This document shows, one piece after another, positions 1 to 8,742 of a stretch of 64,000 bases of DNA; position 1 is the first letter of the stretch; each line of letters begins with the position of its first letter. Source of the stretch: Sphingobacteriales bacterium. Its GTDB lineage: Bacteria; Bacteroidota; Bacteroidia; Chitinophagales; CAIOSU01. The DNA is taken from positions 310,001 through 374,000 of the forward strand of contig JAIXUD010000022.1 of assembly GCA_027483645.1 (NCBI GenBank), read 5' to 3'. The translations under genes and the position numbers were made by a program. A model generated the notes under the pieces. It ran no database searches and had not been told where the DNA came from. It saw only the letters and a list, made by a program, of their open reading frames with translations.

Positions 1-2
1 AT

Positions 3-2018
3 AGTGTGGTGGTAACAGTGTTTAACCTTGGTGGAAACGTAATTGTAGACCCAGGCACCCTTTGTGTGTTCGATTCTACTTTGTTGGTAGCATTTGGTGG
101 CTTTGCTGATTACTTATGGAGTAATGGTGATACAACTGCCACCACCTTTGTATTTGGTGCAGGAAATTATTCCCTTACCATAACTGATGCCAACGGATGC
201 ACCGCGGCTGATACTATAACTATTAACCCAGCAGCCAGCCCACCGGTCAATCTAGGTAATGATACTAGTATCTGTGTTGGCGATAGCGTAATACTAAGCA
301 TTAATGATATCTACACCAGTTATGACTGGAACGTACCAATTACTGTTGATACTGGGTACACGGTGCTCGCTACTGGTAGTTTCCAAGTAACGGTTGTAGA
401 TGCTAACGGTTGCTTTAGTAGTGATACGGTATTGGTATTTGTTAACACGGTACCAACGGTTAATTTAGGTCGTGATACTGCCATTTGTGATAATGAAGTA
501 TTGAATTTATCCGCTGGTTTCCAACCGGGCTATAGCTACTTGTGGCAAGATTCAAGCACCAATAGTTTATATACCGTTGATACAACTGGTACCTATTATG
601 TAACCGTATCAGGCGGTGCAAACTGCTCGGCTAGCGATACCATTAATGTGGTGGTAAATCCGGCACCCGAAGTGTTCTTGGGCCCTGATGTTCAAAGTTG
701 TGTAGGCCAAGTGGTGATTTTGCGTGCTGGCCAAGGCTTTGATAGCTACGTATGGTCTAACACCTCTACTAGGGATAGTACCGTAGTAACCGTATCGGGC
801 ACTTACAGTGTAACCGTGGAAGATGCCATTGGTTGTAGCGATGTGGACAGCATCAATGTTACTTTCAACAATTCGCAAGTAGTAATAGTAGATACCATTA
901 TTTGCGAAGGCGAAACGGTGATTTTAGATGCTGGTATTTTCGCAAGCTATACTTGGAGCACTAGCGATACCACACGAACTATTGCTGTGGATACGGGTGG
1001 TACATATGCAGTAACTGTGGTAGATAACTTTGGTTGCACAGCAACTGATGCTGCTATTGTAACAGTATTGGCTACACCAACGGTAACCATTACCGCCAGT
1101 GCCGATAGCATCTGCCCGAATACTGCTATTACCCTAGATGCTGGGCCTGGTTTCACCACATATATTTGGTCAACCTTAGGAAATACCCAAACTATATCTG
1201 CACGTAATGAAGGTGCCTATGCCGTAACGGTAACCAATGCTGGCGGCTGTGAAGCATCTGATACCTTTAACTTGTTTGAGTATCAAAATGCTACGCTATT
1301 GTTGGAAAACTTAGTATTGTGTCCTAATGATACGTTAGTTTATAGCGCACCTGCTGGCTTTACAGTTTACAACTGGAGCAATGGCTCCCAAACTGCAAAT
1401 ACTACGTTTACAGCTACTGGCGACTATATATTGACAGTAACCAATGCCGAAGGTTGCCAAGCGATAGATACGCTAACCGTTACCGATGGCGGCTTTACCG
1501 CTACCGCATTGGTTGACCCTAGCCAAGTGAATATTGGCGAATCGGCATCTTTGCATGTAGATGTATTGGGTGGTACTGGAAACTACAGCTATAACTGGAG
1601 CCCAGCTAGCTATTTGGATAATGCCAACGTGGCCAACCCAACTACTAAGCCAGATTCTACCCTTACTTATACCGTATTGGTAACTGACGACAGCACTGGC
1701 TGTATCGCTACTGATACTATCTCAATTACAGTGTTCAATGAGTCGCGCTTTGCGTTTACTGATGCTTTCTCACCAAATGGCGACGGAAACAACGACGTGT
1801 TCTTCCCAGAGGTTGCTGGTAATATTGATGTTACTACTTTCCGCATCTACAATCGTTGGGGCGAGTTGGTACACGATGAGGCAACCCCTTGGAATGGTAC
1901 CATTGAAGGTGCTAACCAACCTATGGGCACCTATGTATACTATGCGGTAATAGAGATAACTTCGGCAACCGGTGTAGCTACCGAAACCGTACAGGGATCA
2001 TTTACACTTTTGAGATAA
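3..2018 (+). CDS. Repeat adhesin with T9SS type B (gliding-motility CHU_C) sorting domain, 5' truncated
   Basis: The reading frame is open to the left window edge, so the N-terminus and signal peptide lie outside. About 570 visible residues are eight tandem Ig/SprB-like repeats of roughly 75-85 residues. Each carries a YxW core, a GTYxVTV-like strand and a conserved GC followed by a D (for example WSNGDTT, GTYYVTV, GTYSVTVEDAIGC). The last 90 residues form the gliding-motility-associated C-terminal domain: FSPNGDGNNDVF, then IYNRWGELV and WNG, ending GSFTLLR. In this family that domain directs export through the type IX secretion system as a type B cargo, so the mature protein should sit on the cell surface or be secreted. 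It is followed 31 bp later by a PorP/SprF gene, the usual partner of type B cargo. The precise ligand is unknown. Confidence 0.9.
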   Translation, partial: SVVVTVFNLGGNVIVDPGTLCVFDSTLLVAFGGFADYLWSNGDTTATTFVFGAGNYSLTITDANGCTAADTITINPAASPPVNLGNDTSICVGDSVILSINDIYTSYDWNVPITVDTGYTVLATGSFQVTVVDANGCFSSDTVLVFVNTVPTVNLGRDTAICDNEVLNLSAGFQPGYSYLWQDSSTNSLYTVDTTGTYYVTVSGGANCSASDTINVVVNPAPEVFLGPDVQSCVGQVVILRAGQGFDSYVWSNTSTRDSTVVTVSGTYSVTVEDAIGCSDVDSINVTFNNSQVVIVDTIICEGETVILDAGIFASYTWSTSDTTRTIAVDTGGTYAVTVVDNFGCTATDAAIVTVLATPTVTITASADSICPNTAITLDAGPGFTTYIWSTLGNTQTISARNEGAYAVTVTNAGGCEASDTFNLFEYQNATLLLENLVLCPNDTLVYSAPAGFTVYNWSNGSQTANTTFTATGDYILTVTNAEGCQAIDTLTVTDGGFTATALVDPSQVNIGESASLHVDVLGGTGNYSYNWSPASYLDNANVANPTTKPDSTLTYTVLVTDDSTGCIATDTISITVFNESRFAFTDAFSPNGDGNNDVFFPEVAGNIDVTTFRIYNRWGELVHDEATPWNGTIEGANQPMGTYVYYAVIEITSATGVATETVQGSFTLLR

Positions 2019-2049
2019 TTTATAACACAAGAACTGAAACTATAAACCG

Positions 2050-3099
2050 ATGAACTGTTTGACTCGTATGAAGGTGCTCAGTATATTAATGTTGCTGTTT
2101 GGCTTGGCAATGATGCCAAAGTTTGTTGCTGCCCAAGACATTCACTTTTCACAATTCTATGCATCGCCGCTTACGCTGAACCCTGCCTTAACCGGTAAGG
2201 TGAACGGTAACTGGAGGGTAGCTGGAATTTTCCGCAGCCAATGGGGCGGAATACCAAATGGTAGTGGGCCAACTTTCGGTACGCCATCTGCTTCCTTTGA
2301 TATGCCAGTATTTGTAGGCAAAAACAAAAAAGATGCAATCGGCTTGGGAGCTGTATTCATAAATGACTATAGCAATGGTAGGTTGTACAAGCTTACTCGC
2401 GGCATGTTATCAGTATCTTACATCAAGTCGCTGGGTTCTAATGGCAGGCACCAGTTATCGCTGGGTGTGCAAGGTGGCATACAGCAGAACAAAGGTGGCT
2501 TCTTCCGTTTCTCTGATCAGTTTACCGACGCGGTTTACCAAGATGGTAGCACGAGCTTTGATGCAGCCTTGAACGACCAGTCTACTATTGTTCCCGATTT
2601 CAACGCTGGTTTGTTTTACAACGGTGCCTTGTCGAAAAAGTTGACTGTGTTCGGCGGTTTCAGCATGTTCCACTTGTTTGAGCCTAACGAGCAGTTTGGT
2701 AGTGGTGCGAAAAGCGAGTTGCCCCGCCGTTATGTTGGCCACGCAGGTTTGGAGTGGGACATTACCAACCGCTTCAGCCTTTACCCTGGCATCATCTACA
2801 TGAACCAAGCGCAGAACCAAGAATTGAACTTTGGTACAAACATTGGATTCCACCTAAAAAATACTGCTGACAAGCGTACCACCATCTATGCAGGTGGCTG
2901 GTATAGGAACCAAGATGCCTTTATTGCCATGATTGGCTTGGAAATTTATAGGATAAGGGCTGGATTTAGTTATGATGTTACTACTTCTACCCTTGAAAAC
3001 CCCAATACGAGAGGCTCTTTTGAAATTTCTTTAATTTATGTGGGCCGTTTTGCAAGTATAGCTGATAATAACGTATTTTTGTTCTGCCCTAGATTTTAA
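2050..3099 (+). CDS. PorP/SprF family T9SS outer-membrane protein
   Basis: 349 residues. An N-terminal signal peptide ends at a likely AAQ site, followed by the family signature QDIHFSQFYASPLTLNPALTG-like start of the mature protein (residues about 29-48). The rest is rich in alternating aromatic and glycine strands, as expected of an outer-membrane beta-barrel. In known systems PorP/SprF proteins bind the type B C-terminal domain of a cognate cargo and anchor or retain it at the surface. The position immediately after a type B adhesin and 53 bp before a PorE-like gene supports that role. The first Met is used here; Met7 (2068) would also give a good signal peptide. Confidence 0.9.
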   Translation: MNCLTRMKVLSILMLLFGLAMMPKFVAAQDIHFSQFYASPLTLNPALTGKVNGNWRVAGIFRSQWGGIPNGSGPTFGTPSASFDMPVFVGKNKKDAIGLGAVFINDYSNGRLYKLTRGMLSVSYIKSLGSNGRHQLSLGVQGGIQQNKGGFFRFSDQFTDAVYQDGSTSFDAALNDQSTIVPDFNAGLFYNGALSKKLTVFGGFSMFHLFEPNEQFGSGAKSELPRRYVGHAGLEWDITNRFSLYPGIIYMNQAQNQELNFGTNIGFHLKNTADKRTTIYAGGWYRNQDAFIAMIGLEIYRIRAGFSYDVTTSTLENPNTRGSFEISLIYVGRFASIADNNVFLFCPRF

Positions 3100-3152
3100 T
3101 AATAAACAACAACAACAACAAAACCATTACTCATAATCCGAAAACCACATCG

Positions 3153-5324
3153 ATGAAGAGAATTGTTATACTGACTATCGCAGCGCTTACTATGCTCCCT
3201 CTATTAATGATAGCGCAGGAAACTGATACTGATACTGGTCGCAGTCACATTGACGACTACCGTTCTGAGAAGCTAAAGAACCTTCCTTACAAGAAGAAGG
3301 TGAAGATAGCCAACAACCTTTACAACAACGGTAGCTATATAAATGCCTTGATGTACTACGAAGAGGCATATGCTGAGAAGCCAGAGAATGCCTGCATTGT
3401 ATCGCGCTTAGCTAAGTTGAACTACTTGGTAAGGGATTATGTGAAAGCTGAAACGTACTATCAAAAGTTCTATGAGCTTGACCCAGTGAAGTACTCAAAA
3501 GCGAAGTACATGCAAGCCCTTATGCAGAAGTATAACGGTAAGTATGATGAGGCCATCAAAAACTTTGAAGGCTTTATTGCTGAGTACGACAATGCCGACG
3601 AGGATAAGAGCGATTTTGAAAAGATCGTTAAGCGCCAAGTAGAAGGTGCAAAATTGGGTATCAAAACTACCAGCGACCCTGAGCGTGTCATTGTTACTTT
3701 GCTTGATGAGCAAGTTAACAATCCATTCAGCGATTTTGCCCCGATAGCTGGTGAAAACGGCGAATTGGTTTACTCTTCTTTGATTGCTGATAAAGCCATC
3801 ATTTTGCCAAACGAGGAAGAAGAAAATGCCGACTCGGTAGCTGCTGCCATCCCTTATGCCAAAATCTATACTACTAAACGTAGTGGCGATACTTGGTTGG
3901 ATAAGCAGTTGTTTCCTGGCCCTATTAATAAAGATCAATACCACGTGGGCAACGGCGCATTCTCTACTGACGGCAACCGTTTCTACTTTACCCAGTGTGT
4001 GGTGGGCGAGCAACTTAAAATGGAGTGCGAGATTTATGTTAGCCAAAAAGAAGGTGGCTCTTGGGGCGAACCTACAAAGCTTGATATAAATGCAGAAGGT
4101 ACTACCAATACACACCCGAGCATAGGAAAGATGAAAGACGGCAAGGAGTACATCTTCTTCACCTCTACCCGCACCGAAGATTCTAAAGACAACGACAAGA
4201 AGGATTTGGATACTCCAGGCAACAGCGACATTTTTTATGCCGAAATTACTGGCCCTGCTAAAACTGGTAAAGTATCTAACCTTGGTAACAAGATAAATAC
4301 TGACATGAACGAGGTTACCCCGTTCTATGATAATGCTACACACACGCTTTACTTCAGCTCAGAAGGTTATGTAAGCATCGGTGGCTTTGATGTGTATAGC
4401 GTAACCCACAACGGCAGCGATTGGGATACTGTTACCAACTTGTTGGCTCCAATCAACTCTAGCGTTGATGATTTGTACTACAACATATCTAAAGATGGAC
4501 GCAATGGTTTTATCGTATCCAACCGTGTAGGTGGTTACGGTTTGAAAAGCGCAACTTGCTGCGACGATATTTATAGTTTCCGCGTGGTGAAAGAAATCAA
4601 CATCCGAATTTTGGTTGCTGATAGGAAAAACCCTGAACAGCCTTTGGTTGGCGCTGATGTAAGTATCATCAAAGCAACCAACAACCAAAACACGCCAATC
4701 GGTAACTTTACCACTACTGCCGATGATGCTGTATTGTTTGCTTTGCAGCCTGACGAAGTTTACCAAATCAATGCCACTAAAACTGGCTACTGGGGTGCTG
4801 ATACCATCTTGGATGTAAACGCCCTTGCTGAGACTGTTGACCCTAAAGATACCCTTGACCTAGTATTGTTGTTGGATGAAATCCAACGCCAAAAAATTAA
4901 GCTGAAACGTGTTTATTACGATTTCGACCGTTACAACCTTACCAAGCAGTATAAAGTTGCTTTGGATACGTTGGCAGCATTGTTGGTTGCCAACCCAACT
5001 TGGACTATCGAAGTTTACGGACACACGGATAGCATTGGTAGCGATGCGTACAACATGGTACTTGCTAAGCGTCGCGCCCAGACTTGCGCCGACTACCTTG
5101 AGTCAAAGAAAATCGACATCGCCCGTATCAGTTTGATCGCTGTGGGTAAGAGCCAGCCGGCTGTGCCAAACAGCACTGAGAATGGAAAAGACGATCCTAA
5201 AGGTCGTGCTAAGAACCGTCGTGCTGAATTCAAGATTAACACCAACGACGTAAACAAGTTGGTTGAAATTGAATACACCGACCAAGGCCCTTACGTAAAG
5301 TATACTGACCAAACGAACAAGTAG
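3153..5324 (+). CDS. porE: PorE-like OmpA-family protein (TPR, beta-propeller, CRD, OmpA)
   Basis: 723 residues with the four-part layout described for PorE, the T9SS component that attaches the PorK/PorN ring to peptidoglycan. A signal peptide comes first. TPR-like helices follow (about 50-160), with NNLYNNGSYINALMYYEEAY visible. Next is a PD40/WD40-like propeller (about 170-490), with repeated PF/FTQ/YFTS strand motifs such as YIFFTSTR and LYFSSEG. A carboxypeptidase-regulatory-like domain covers about 505-590. The C-terminal OmpA domain (about 605-710) has YDFDRYNL, VYGHTDSIGS, LAKRRA and NRRAEF. The OmpA part should bind diaminopimelate-containing peptidoglycan in the periplasm. Similar four-domain proteins also accompany individual PorP/SprF genes as accessory paralogs, so the exact orthology is less sure than the domain call. 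Confidence 0.82.
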   Translation: MKRIVILTIAALTMLPLLMIAQETDTDTGRSHIDDYRSEKLKNLPYKKKVKIANNLYNNGSYINALMYYEEAYAEKPENACIVSRLAKLNYLVRDYVKAETYYQKFYELDPVKYSKAKYMQALMQKYNGKYDEAIKNFEGFIAEYDNADEDKSDFEKIVKRQVEGAKLGIKTTSDPERVIVTLLDEQVNNPFSDFAPIAGENGELVYSSLIADKAIILPNEEEENADSVAAAIPYAKIYTTKRSGDTWLDKQLFPGPINKDQYHVGNGAFSTDGNRFYFTQCVVGEQLKMECEIYVSQKEGGSWGEPTKLDINAEGTTNTHPSIGKMKDGKEYIFFTSTRTEDSKDNDKKDLDTPGNSDIFYAEITGPAKTGKVSNLGNKINTDMNEVTPFYDNATHTLYFSSEGYVSIGGFDVYSVTHNGSDWDTVTNLLAPINSSVDDLYYNISKDGRNGFIVSNRVGGYGLKSATCCDDIYSFRVVKEINIRILVADRKNPEQPLVGADVSIIKATNNQNTPIGNFTTTADDAVLFALQPDEVYQINATKTGYWGADTILDVNALAETVDPKDTLDLVLLLDEIQRQKIKLKRVYYDFDRYNLTKQYKVALDTLAALLVANPTWTIEVYGHTDSIGSDAYNMVLAKRRAQTCADYLESKKIDIARISLIAVGKSQPAVPNSTENGKDDPKGRAKNRRAEFKINTNDVNKLVEIEYTDQGPYVKYTDQTNK

Positions 5325-5343
5325 TTTTTAATGGTTAATCTAA

Positions 5344-5382
5344 TAAAGAAAGAAGGTTGGTTTCAACCTTCTTTCTTATTTT
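5344..5382 (+). terminator. Rho-independent terminator after the porE-like gene
   Basis: An inverted repeat AAGAAAGAAGGTTG / CAACCTTCTTTCTT with a short GTTT-type loop lies 20 bp after the stop codon and is followed by ATTTT. It separates the adhesin-PorP-PorE group from the next gene. Confidence 0.7.
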
Positions 5383-5438
5383 ACAGCAGTTTGAAACTGG
5401 TATGGTTTTAGCTTACACCAGCCATTAAGTATAAAAGG

Positions 5439-6530
5439 ATGAAGTACCTAGTTGCCTTTTTTGCCCTTAGCATGTTGAGTAGCGCGCAGTTGCGGGCGCA
5501 ATGCATTAGCGCCTTTATTGATCAGCGAAATTTCTTTTTTATTGTGGATGATGGCCAGGTCATTCAGCAAGAGCACAACCTGATTTACGAATATAAGGTT
5601 GGCCGTAATTACTTGGCTTATTTAAGCTTTAACAACGACTTTAAGATCTACCATAACGGACAAACACAAACCCTTCAAGGCTTTCCACCATTAAGCTATA
5701 CCCTTACGGATTATGTTATGGTAGTAGAAAACCCTGGCAGCCAGTTTTATGTGCTGTATGGAGATAAAATGGAAATGCTGTCAAGAGGTAGTGGGTTTAT
5801 CTACGGTGTTGGCGATAGCCTGGTAGCTTACCAAGATTACTTGGGCCAGTTTCAACTCTTTATGAACGGTAGGGTATATGAAATTGACCAGCGAGACCCT
5901 GCCATGGTAAAAGTGGAAGACAACATGATGGTGTACCTTGACCGTAACAACGAGCTGCGCACCTTTTGGCAAGGCGAGCTGGTAACGCTTGATTATGGCA
6001 ACCCACCTATCTCTCTACAGCTTAACCGCAACATTGTAGCTTTCGTTGATTACGTAGGCAACTTTAAAGTATTCTACGCTGGCGAACTGTATAGCGTGCT
6101 AAACTTCCAACCTATTAACTATAAAGCGGGACAAAACTTGGTAGCATATGCCGATAATAGGAGGGAGTTTAAAGTGTTCTATAAGGGTGAAACGTATGAC
6201 CTAATGTCGATAGAACCTAAGTGGTACGAAGTGAAAGAGAACTTTGTGGTGTGGGCAGACAACAACAATCACTTTTATGTTTTTTATGAAGGAAAAACTG
6301 AGCGATTGGAAGGATTTATACCGGCGAGCTACCAGATAAGCAACAACATACTGGTGTACCCCGACCTGGACAACTACCTTTGGGGCTACATCAACGGCCA
6401 AAAAGTGAAAGTATCAGATGAGGTAGTTACCTGGTACGAAATACAGAACATGGCCGTGAATTATTACAAAATCAAGAACTTCTTGAAGATATCCTGTGAC
6501 GGTAATATTACGAATGCCATAAATAGATAG
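5439..6530 (+). CDS. Secreted protein of nine ~35-residue repeats, unknown function
   Basis: 363 residues with a signal peptide (cleavage near RAQ, residue 21). Residues 22 to about 336 are nine tandem units of 35 residues. The unit reads roughly N(I/L)VAYxDxxxxFKVFYxGExYxL, then a variable P and aromatic Y, for example NIVAFVDYVGNFKVFYAGEL and NLVAYADNRREFKVFYKGET. Each unit predicts three or four short beta strands, which fits a beta-propeller or solenoid. No catalytic motif and no T9SS C-terminal domain is visible, so it is probably periplasmic or exported by another route. It follows the PorE-like gene but has a terminator between them, so it may have its own promoter. I do not recognise the family. 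Confidence 0.75.
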   Translation: MKYLVAFFALSMLSSAQLRAQCISAFIDQRNFFFIVDDGQVIQQEHNLIYEYKVGRNYLAYLSFNNDFKIYHNGQTQTLQGFPPLSYTLTDYVMVVENPGSQFYVLYGDKMEMLSRGSGFIYGVGDSLVAYQDYLGQFQLFMNGRVYEIDQRDPAMVKVEDNMMVYLDRNNELRTFWQGELVTLDYGNPPISLQLNRNIVAFVDYVGNFKVFYAGELYSVLNFQPINYKAGQNLVAYADNRREFKVFYKGETYDLMSIEPKWYEVKENFVVWADNNNHFYVFYEGKTERLEGFIPASYQISNNILVYPDLDNYLWGYINGQKVKVSDEVVTWYEIQNMAVNYYKIKNFLKISCDGNITNAINR

Positions 6531-6657
6531 TATCAAGTATCAAGTGATAATTGTTAGTTGTTAAAAAGTTCATTTTGTCTCTTTCTTTGAAGCAGTCTTG
6601 ATACTTGAGGATTTTATCCTGAGCTGTTGCCGAAGGACACTACTTGATACTATCAAC
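6529..6657. repeat. Intergenic degenerate repeats, TATCAAGTA family
   Basis: Copies of AGTATCAAGT / ACTTGATACT occur at 6529-6550, 6598-6608 and 6640-6656, starting at the stop codon of the upstream gene. Between them is TCCTGAGCTGTTGCCGAAGG (6617-6636), a short sequence resembling a widespread bacterial intergenic motif. The segment GAAGCAGTCTTGATACTTGA recurs at 35136 and 46991 in this window. Confidence 0.7.
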
Positions 6658-6675
6658 CCGCAACTGTTTTTGTGC

Positions 6676-6683
6676 TATCTTTG
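6676..6683 (+). promoter_or_regulatory. Putative -7 box TATCTTTG ahead of mrp
   Basis: Matches the Bacteroidota TAnnTTTG -7 consensus exactly. It lies 12 bp before the first possible start and 21 bp before the preferred ATG at 6705. No -33 TTTG with proper spacing was seen. Confidence 0.35.
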
Positions 6684-6704
6684 TTGAGAAGATAAATGCC
6701 TATA

Positions 6705-7799
6705 ATGTCCATTACAAGAGAGCAAGTTTTAGAGGCGTTAAGCCATGTGAACGATCCGGATTTGAGGAAGGATTTGGTTACCCTCAATATGATTGAGAAC
6801 ATTGTAATAGCTGATTACAATATCAGTTTTACGGTGGTACTAACCACACCGGCCTGCCCGTTAAAAGAGGTGATTGAGAAGGATTGCCGCAACGCCATCG
6901 CTCAATACATATCGCCAGATGTGATAGTTGAATTAGCCTTTGATTCAAAAGTTACCACCCGCCGATACGATAAAAAAGAGATACTGCCTGGGGTGAAGAA
7001 CATCATTGCCGTTTATTCAGGTAAGGGTGGTGTGGGCAAATCAACTATAGCTGTTAATTTAGCTCTGGCATTGCAACGTAATGGCTCGCGGGTAGGTTTG
7101 GTAGATGCTGATATTTACGGCCCATCAATACCACTAATGCTAGGTATTAAAGGTGTGCGCCCAACCGTACAGCAAATTGATGGCAAGCATTACATTGTGC
7201 CACTAGAGGCGCACGGGCTGAAGGTGCTTTCAATTGGTTTGTTGGTGGACGAGAAACAAGCGGTGGTGTGGCGTGGTCCGATGGTATCATCGGCATTGCG
7301 CCAATTCTTTACTGAGTGCATTTGGGGCGAGCTGGATTATATGGTACTCGACTTGCCTCCAGGCACGGGCGATGTACACCTTACCTTAGCCCAGCAAATA
7401 CCGATTACCGGTGCCGTAATTGTAACCACACCGCAGAAAGTGGCCATGGCAGATGCCCGTAAAGGCATCAATATGTTTCGGATGGAAGGTATGAACATCC
7501 CGATTATTGGGGTGGTTGAGAACATGTCGTGGTTTACACCTGCTGAATTACCCGAAAATAAGTACTATCTTTTCGGTCAGGGTGGCGGTGCAGCGTTGGC
7601 AGAAGAGTTTGACGTGCCGCTACTAGGGCAGATACCTTTGGTGCAAAGCATACGCGAAGGCGGGGATTATGGAAACCCGGCCGTGTTGCACGATGATGTA
7701 AGCGCACAAGCATTTATGGACCTTGCCACTACTACCGAGAGGCAAATTGCCATTGTAAACAATACCACAAACAAGCCTGTGGAGGCTACCGTAGCATGA
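6705..7799 (+). CDS. mrp: Mrp/NBP35-family P-loop Fe-S cluster carrier
   Basis: About 365 residues. The N-terminal MIP18/DUF59 domain (about 1-85; LSHVNDPDLRKDLV, TTPACPL) is followed by a ParA/MinD-type ATPase with the deviant Walker A SGKGGVGKS (from about residue 105), switch segment DADIYGPS and LDLPPGTGDVHLTL. Members of this family bind and transfer Fe-S clusters in the cytoplasm. The C-terminal CxxC that bridges the cluster in typical Mrp/ApbC proteins is absent; the site reads ENMSWFTPAELPENKYYLFG. I chose ATG 6705 (MSITREQV) because it matches the family N-terminus; ATG 6696 is possible. The gene overlaps the NifU gene by ATGA. Confidence 0.92.
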   Translation: MSITREQVLEALSHVNDPDLRKDLVTLNMIENIVIADYNISFTVVLTTPACPLKEVIEKDCRNAIAQYISPDVIVELAFDSKVTTRRYDKKEILPGVKNIIAVYSGKGGVGKSTIAVNLALALQRNGSRVGLVDADIYGPSIPLMLGIKGVRPTVQQIDGKHYIVPLEAHGLKVLSIGLLVDEKQAVVWRGPMVSSALRQFFTECIWGELDYMVLDLPPGTGDVHLTLAQQIPITGAVIVTTPQKVAMADARKGINMFRMEGMNIPIIGVVENMSWFTPAELPENKYYLFGQGGGAALAEEFDVPLLGQIPLVQSIREGGDYGNPAVLHDDVSAQAFMDLATTTERQIAIVNNTTNKPVEATVA

Positions 7800-8059
7800 T
7801 GATGAGCGCCGTAGAAACACATAAGGAACAGTTGATTGCCCGTGCGGAAACCGCGCTGAATACTATGCGACCCTATCTAGAGAAAGACGGCGGCAACGTG
7901 GAGGTTGTAGATTTTGATGAGGAAAGTACCCTTTGGGTGCGCCTGGTAGGTGCCTGCGAAACCTGCCCGCAAAGCTTTATGACCATGAAAGCTGGCATTG
8001 AACAAGCAGTAATAAATGCCGTACCAGAGATATTGGCGGTAAAGTCAGTTGCTAAATAG
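7796..8059 (+). CDS. NifU C-terminal-domain Fe-S scaffold protein
   Basis: 87 residues, a stand-alone NifU-like domain (Nfu type). It carries the cluster-binding motif CETCPQS (CxxCPxS) around residues 59-65, preceded by RPYLEKDGGNVEVVDF, the family's usual lead-in. The function is assembly or transfer of Fe-S clusters in the cytoplasm. Its first ATG overlaps the stop of mrp (ATGA), and two further ATGs follow in frame, so translational coupling to mrp is likely and the exact start is uncertain by six bases. The Mrp-Nfu pairing supports a joint cluster-delivery role. Confidence 0.92.
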   Translation: MMMSAVETHKEQLIARAETALNTMRPYLEKDGGNVEVVDFDEESTLWVRLVGACETCPQSFMTMKAGIEQAVINAVPEILAVKSVAK

Positions 8060-8119
8060 TTATTGGTTGATTGGTAAAAAACTATTACCAATAACTAATA
8101 ACAAGTAACTAGTAACCAA
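8060..8119. repeat. Intergenic degenerate repeats, ACCAATAACTAATAA family
   Basis: Begins one base after the NifU stop and runs almost to the def stop. It contains TTATTGGTTGATTGG and, in the opposite sense, ACCAATAACTAATAACAAG, TAACTAGTAACC. The two halves can pair. The same family appears at 18086, 43979, 53183, 54645 and 58684. Confidence 0.65.
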
Positions 8120-8121
8120 AC

Positions 8122-8742
8122 TTAACGTCCCTTCTTCATCAGCGGGAAATTCATCCTATAGGCCACCTCTACCTCGCCCTTGCTAACCCTTTCCAATTTC
8201 TTGCTGATGAGTTGCTTTTTTAGTGGCTTTAGTTTGTCGGTAAACAATACACCTTCAATATGGTCGTACTCGTGCTGTATTACACGGGCGGTTACACCAT
8301 CGTAAGTTTCGGTAATCAGTTCAAAGTTTTCGTTTTGGTATTCAATGGTCACTTTGCTGGGGCGCATTACTTCTTCTCGCACACCAGGTATACTTAAGCA
8401 GCCTTCTTCATAAGCCCACAGCGCACCCGTTTCTTCCAATATTATGGGGTTGATAAAGGTTTTGATTATGCCTACTTCATCATCTTTGGCACCTTTGCGC
8501 TTCTTTTTCTTCTGGGGTTTGCCGTCCTCGTCCTCTTCGTCTTCAAACATCTGCACCGTATCTACCACAAACAAACGGATAGAAAGACCCACTTGCGGCG
8601 CTGCCAAGCCCACGCCCGAGGCATGGTACATGGTCTCGTACATGTTGGCTATCAGCTCCTTCAATTTAGGGTAATCAACCTCAATCTCCTCGGTTTCGTC
8701 CCTCAGTACTGGGTCGCCATATGCTACTATAGGTAATATCAT
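8122..8742 (-). CDS. def: Peptide deformylase
   Basis: 206 residues. Removes the formyl group from nascent N-termini in the cytoplasm. All three metal-site motifs are present: GVGLAAPQVG (43-52), EGCLS with Cys115, and HEYDH with His157 and His161. An unusual charged insertion at about 67-89 (an acidic EDEEDEDG run followed by KKKKRKGAKDDE) falls in a loop between strands ahead of KTFINP; most deformylases are shorter here. The start codon overlaps the ruvX stop by 4 bp, so the two are translated from one message. Confidence 0.96.
   Translation of the reverse strand: MILPIVAYGDPVLRDETEEIEVDYPKLKELIANMYETMYHASGVGLAAPQVGLSIRLFVVDTVQMFEDEEDEDGKPQKKKKRKGAKDDEVGIIKTFINPIILEETGALWAYEEGCLSIPGVREEVMRPSKVTIEYQNENFELITETYDGVTARVIQHEYDHIEGVLFTDKLKPLKKQLISKKLERVSKGEVEVAYRMNFPLMKKGR

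Noticed and set aside
3495-4343. 282-codon minus-strand open frame inside the PorE-like gene
   Set aside because: Antisense shadow of a well-supported gene; composition (Phe/Val/His-rich) is not protein-like and no family motif is visible.
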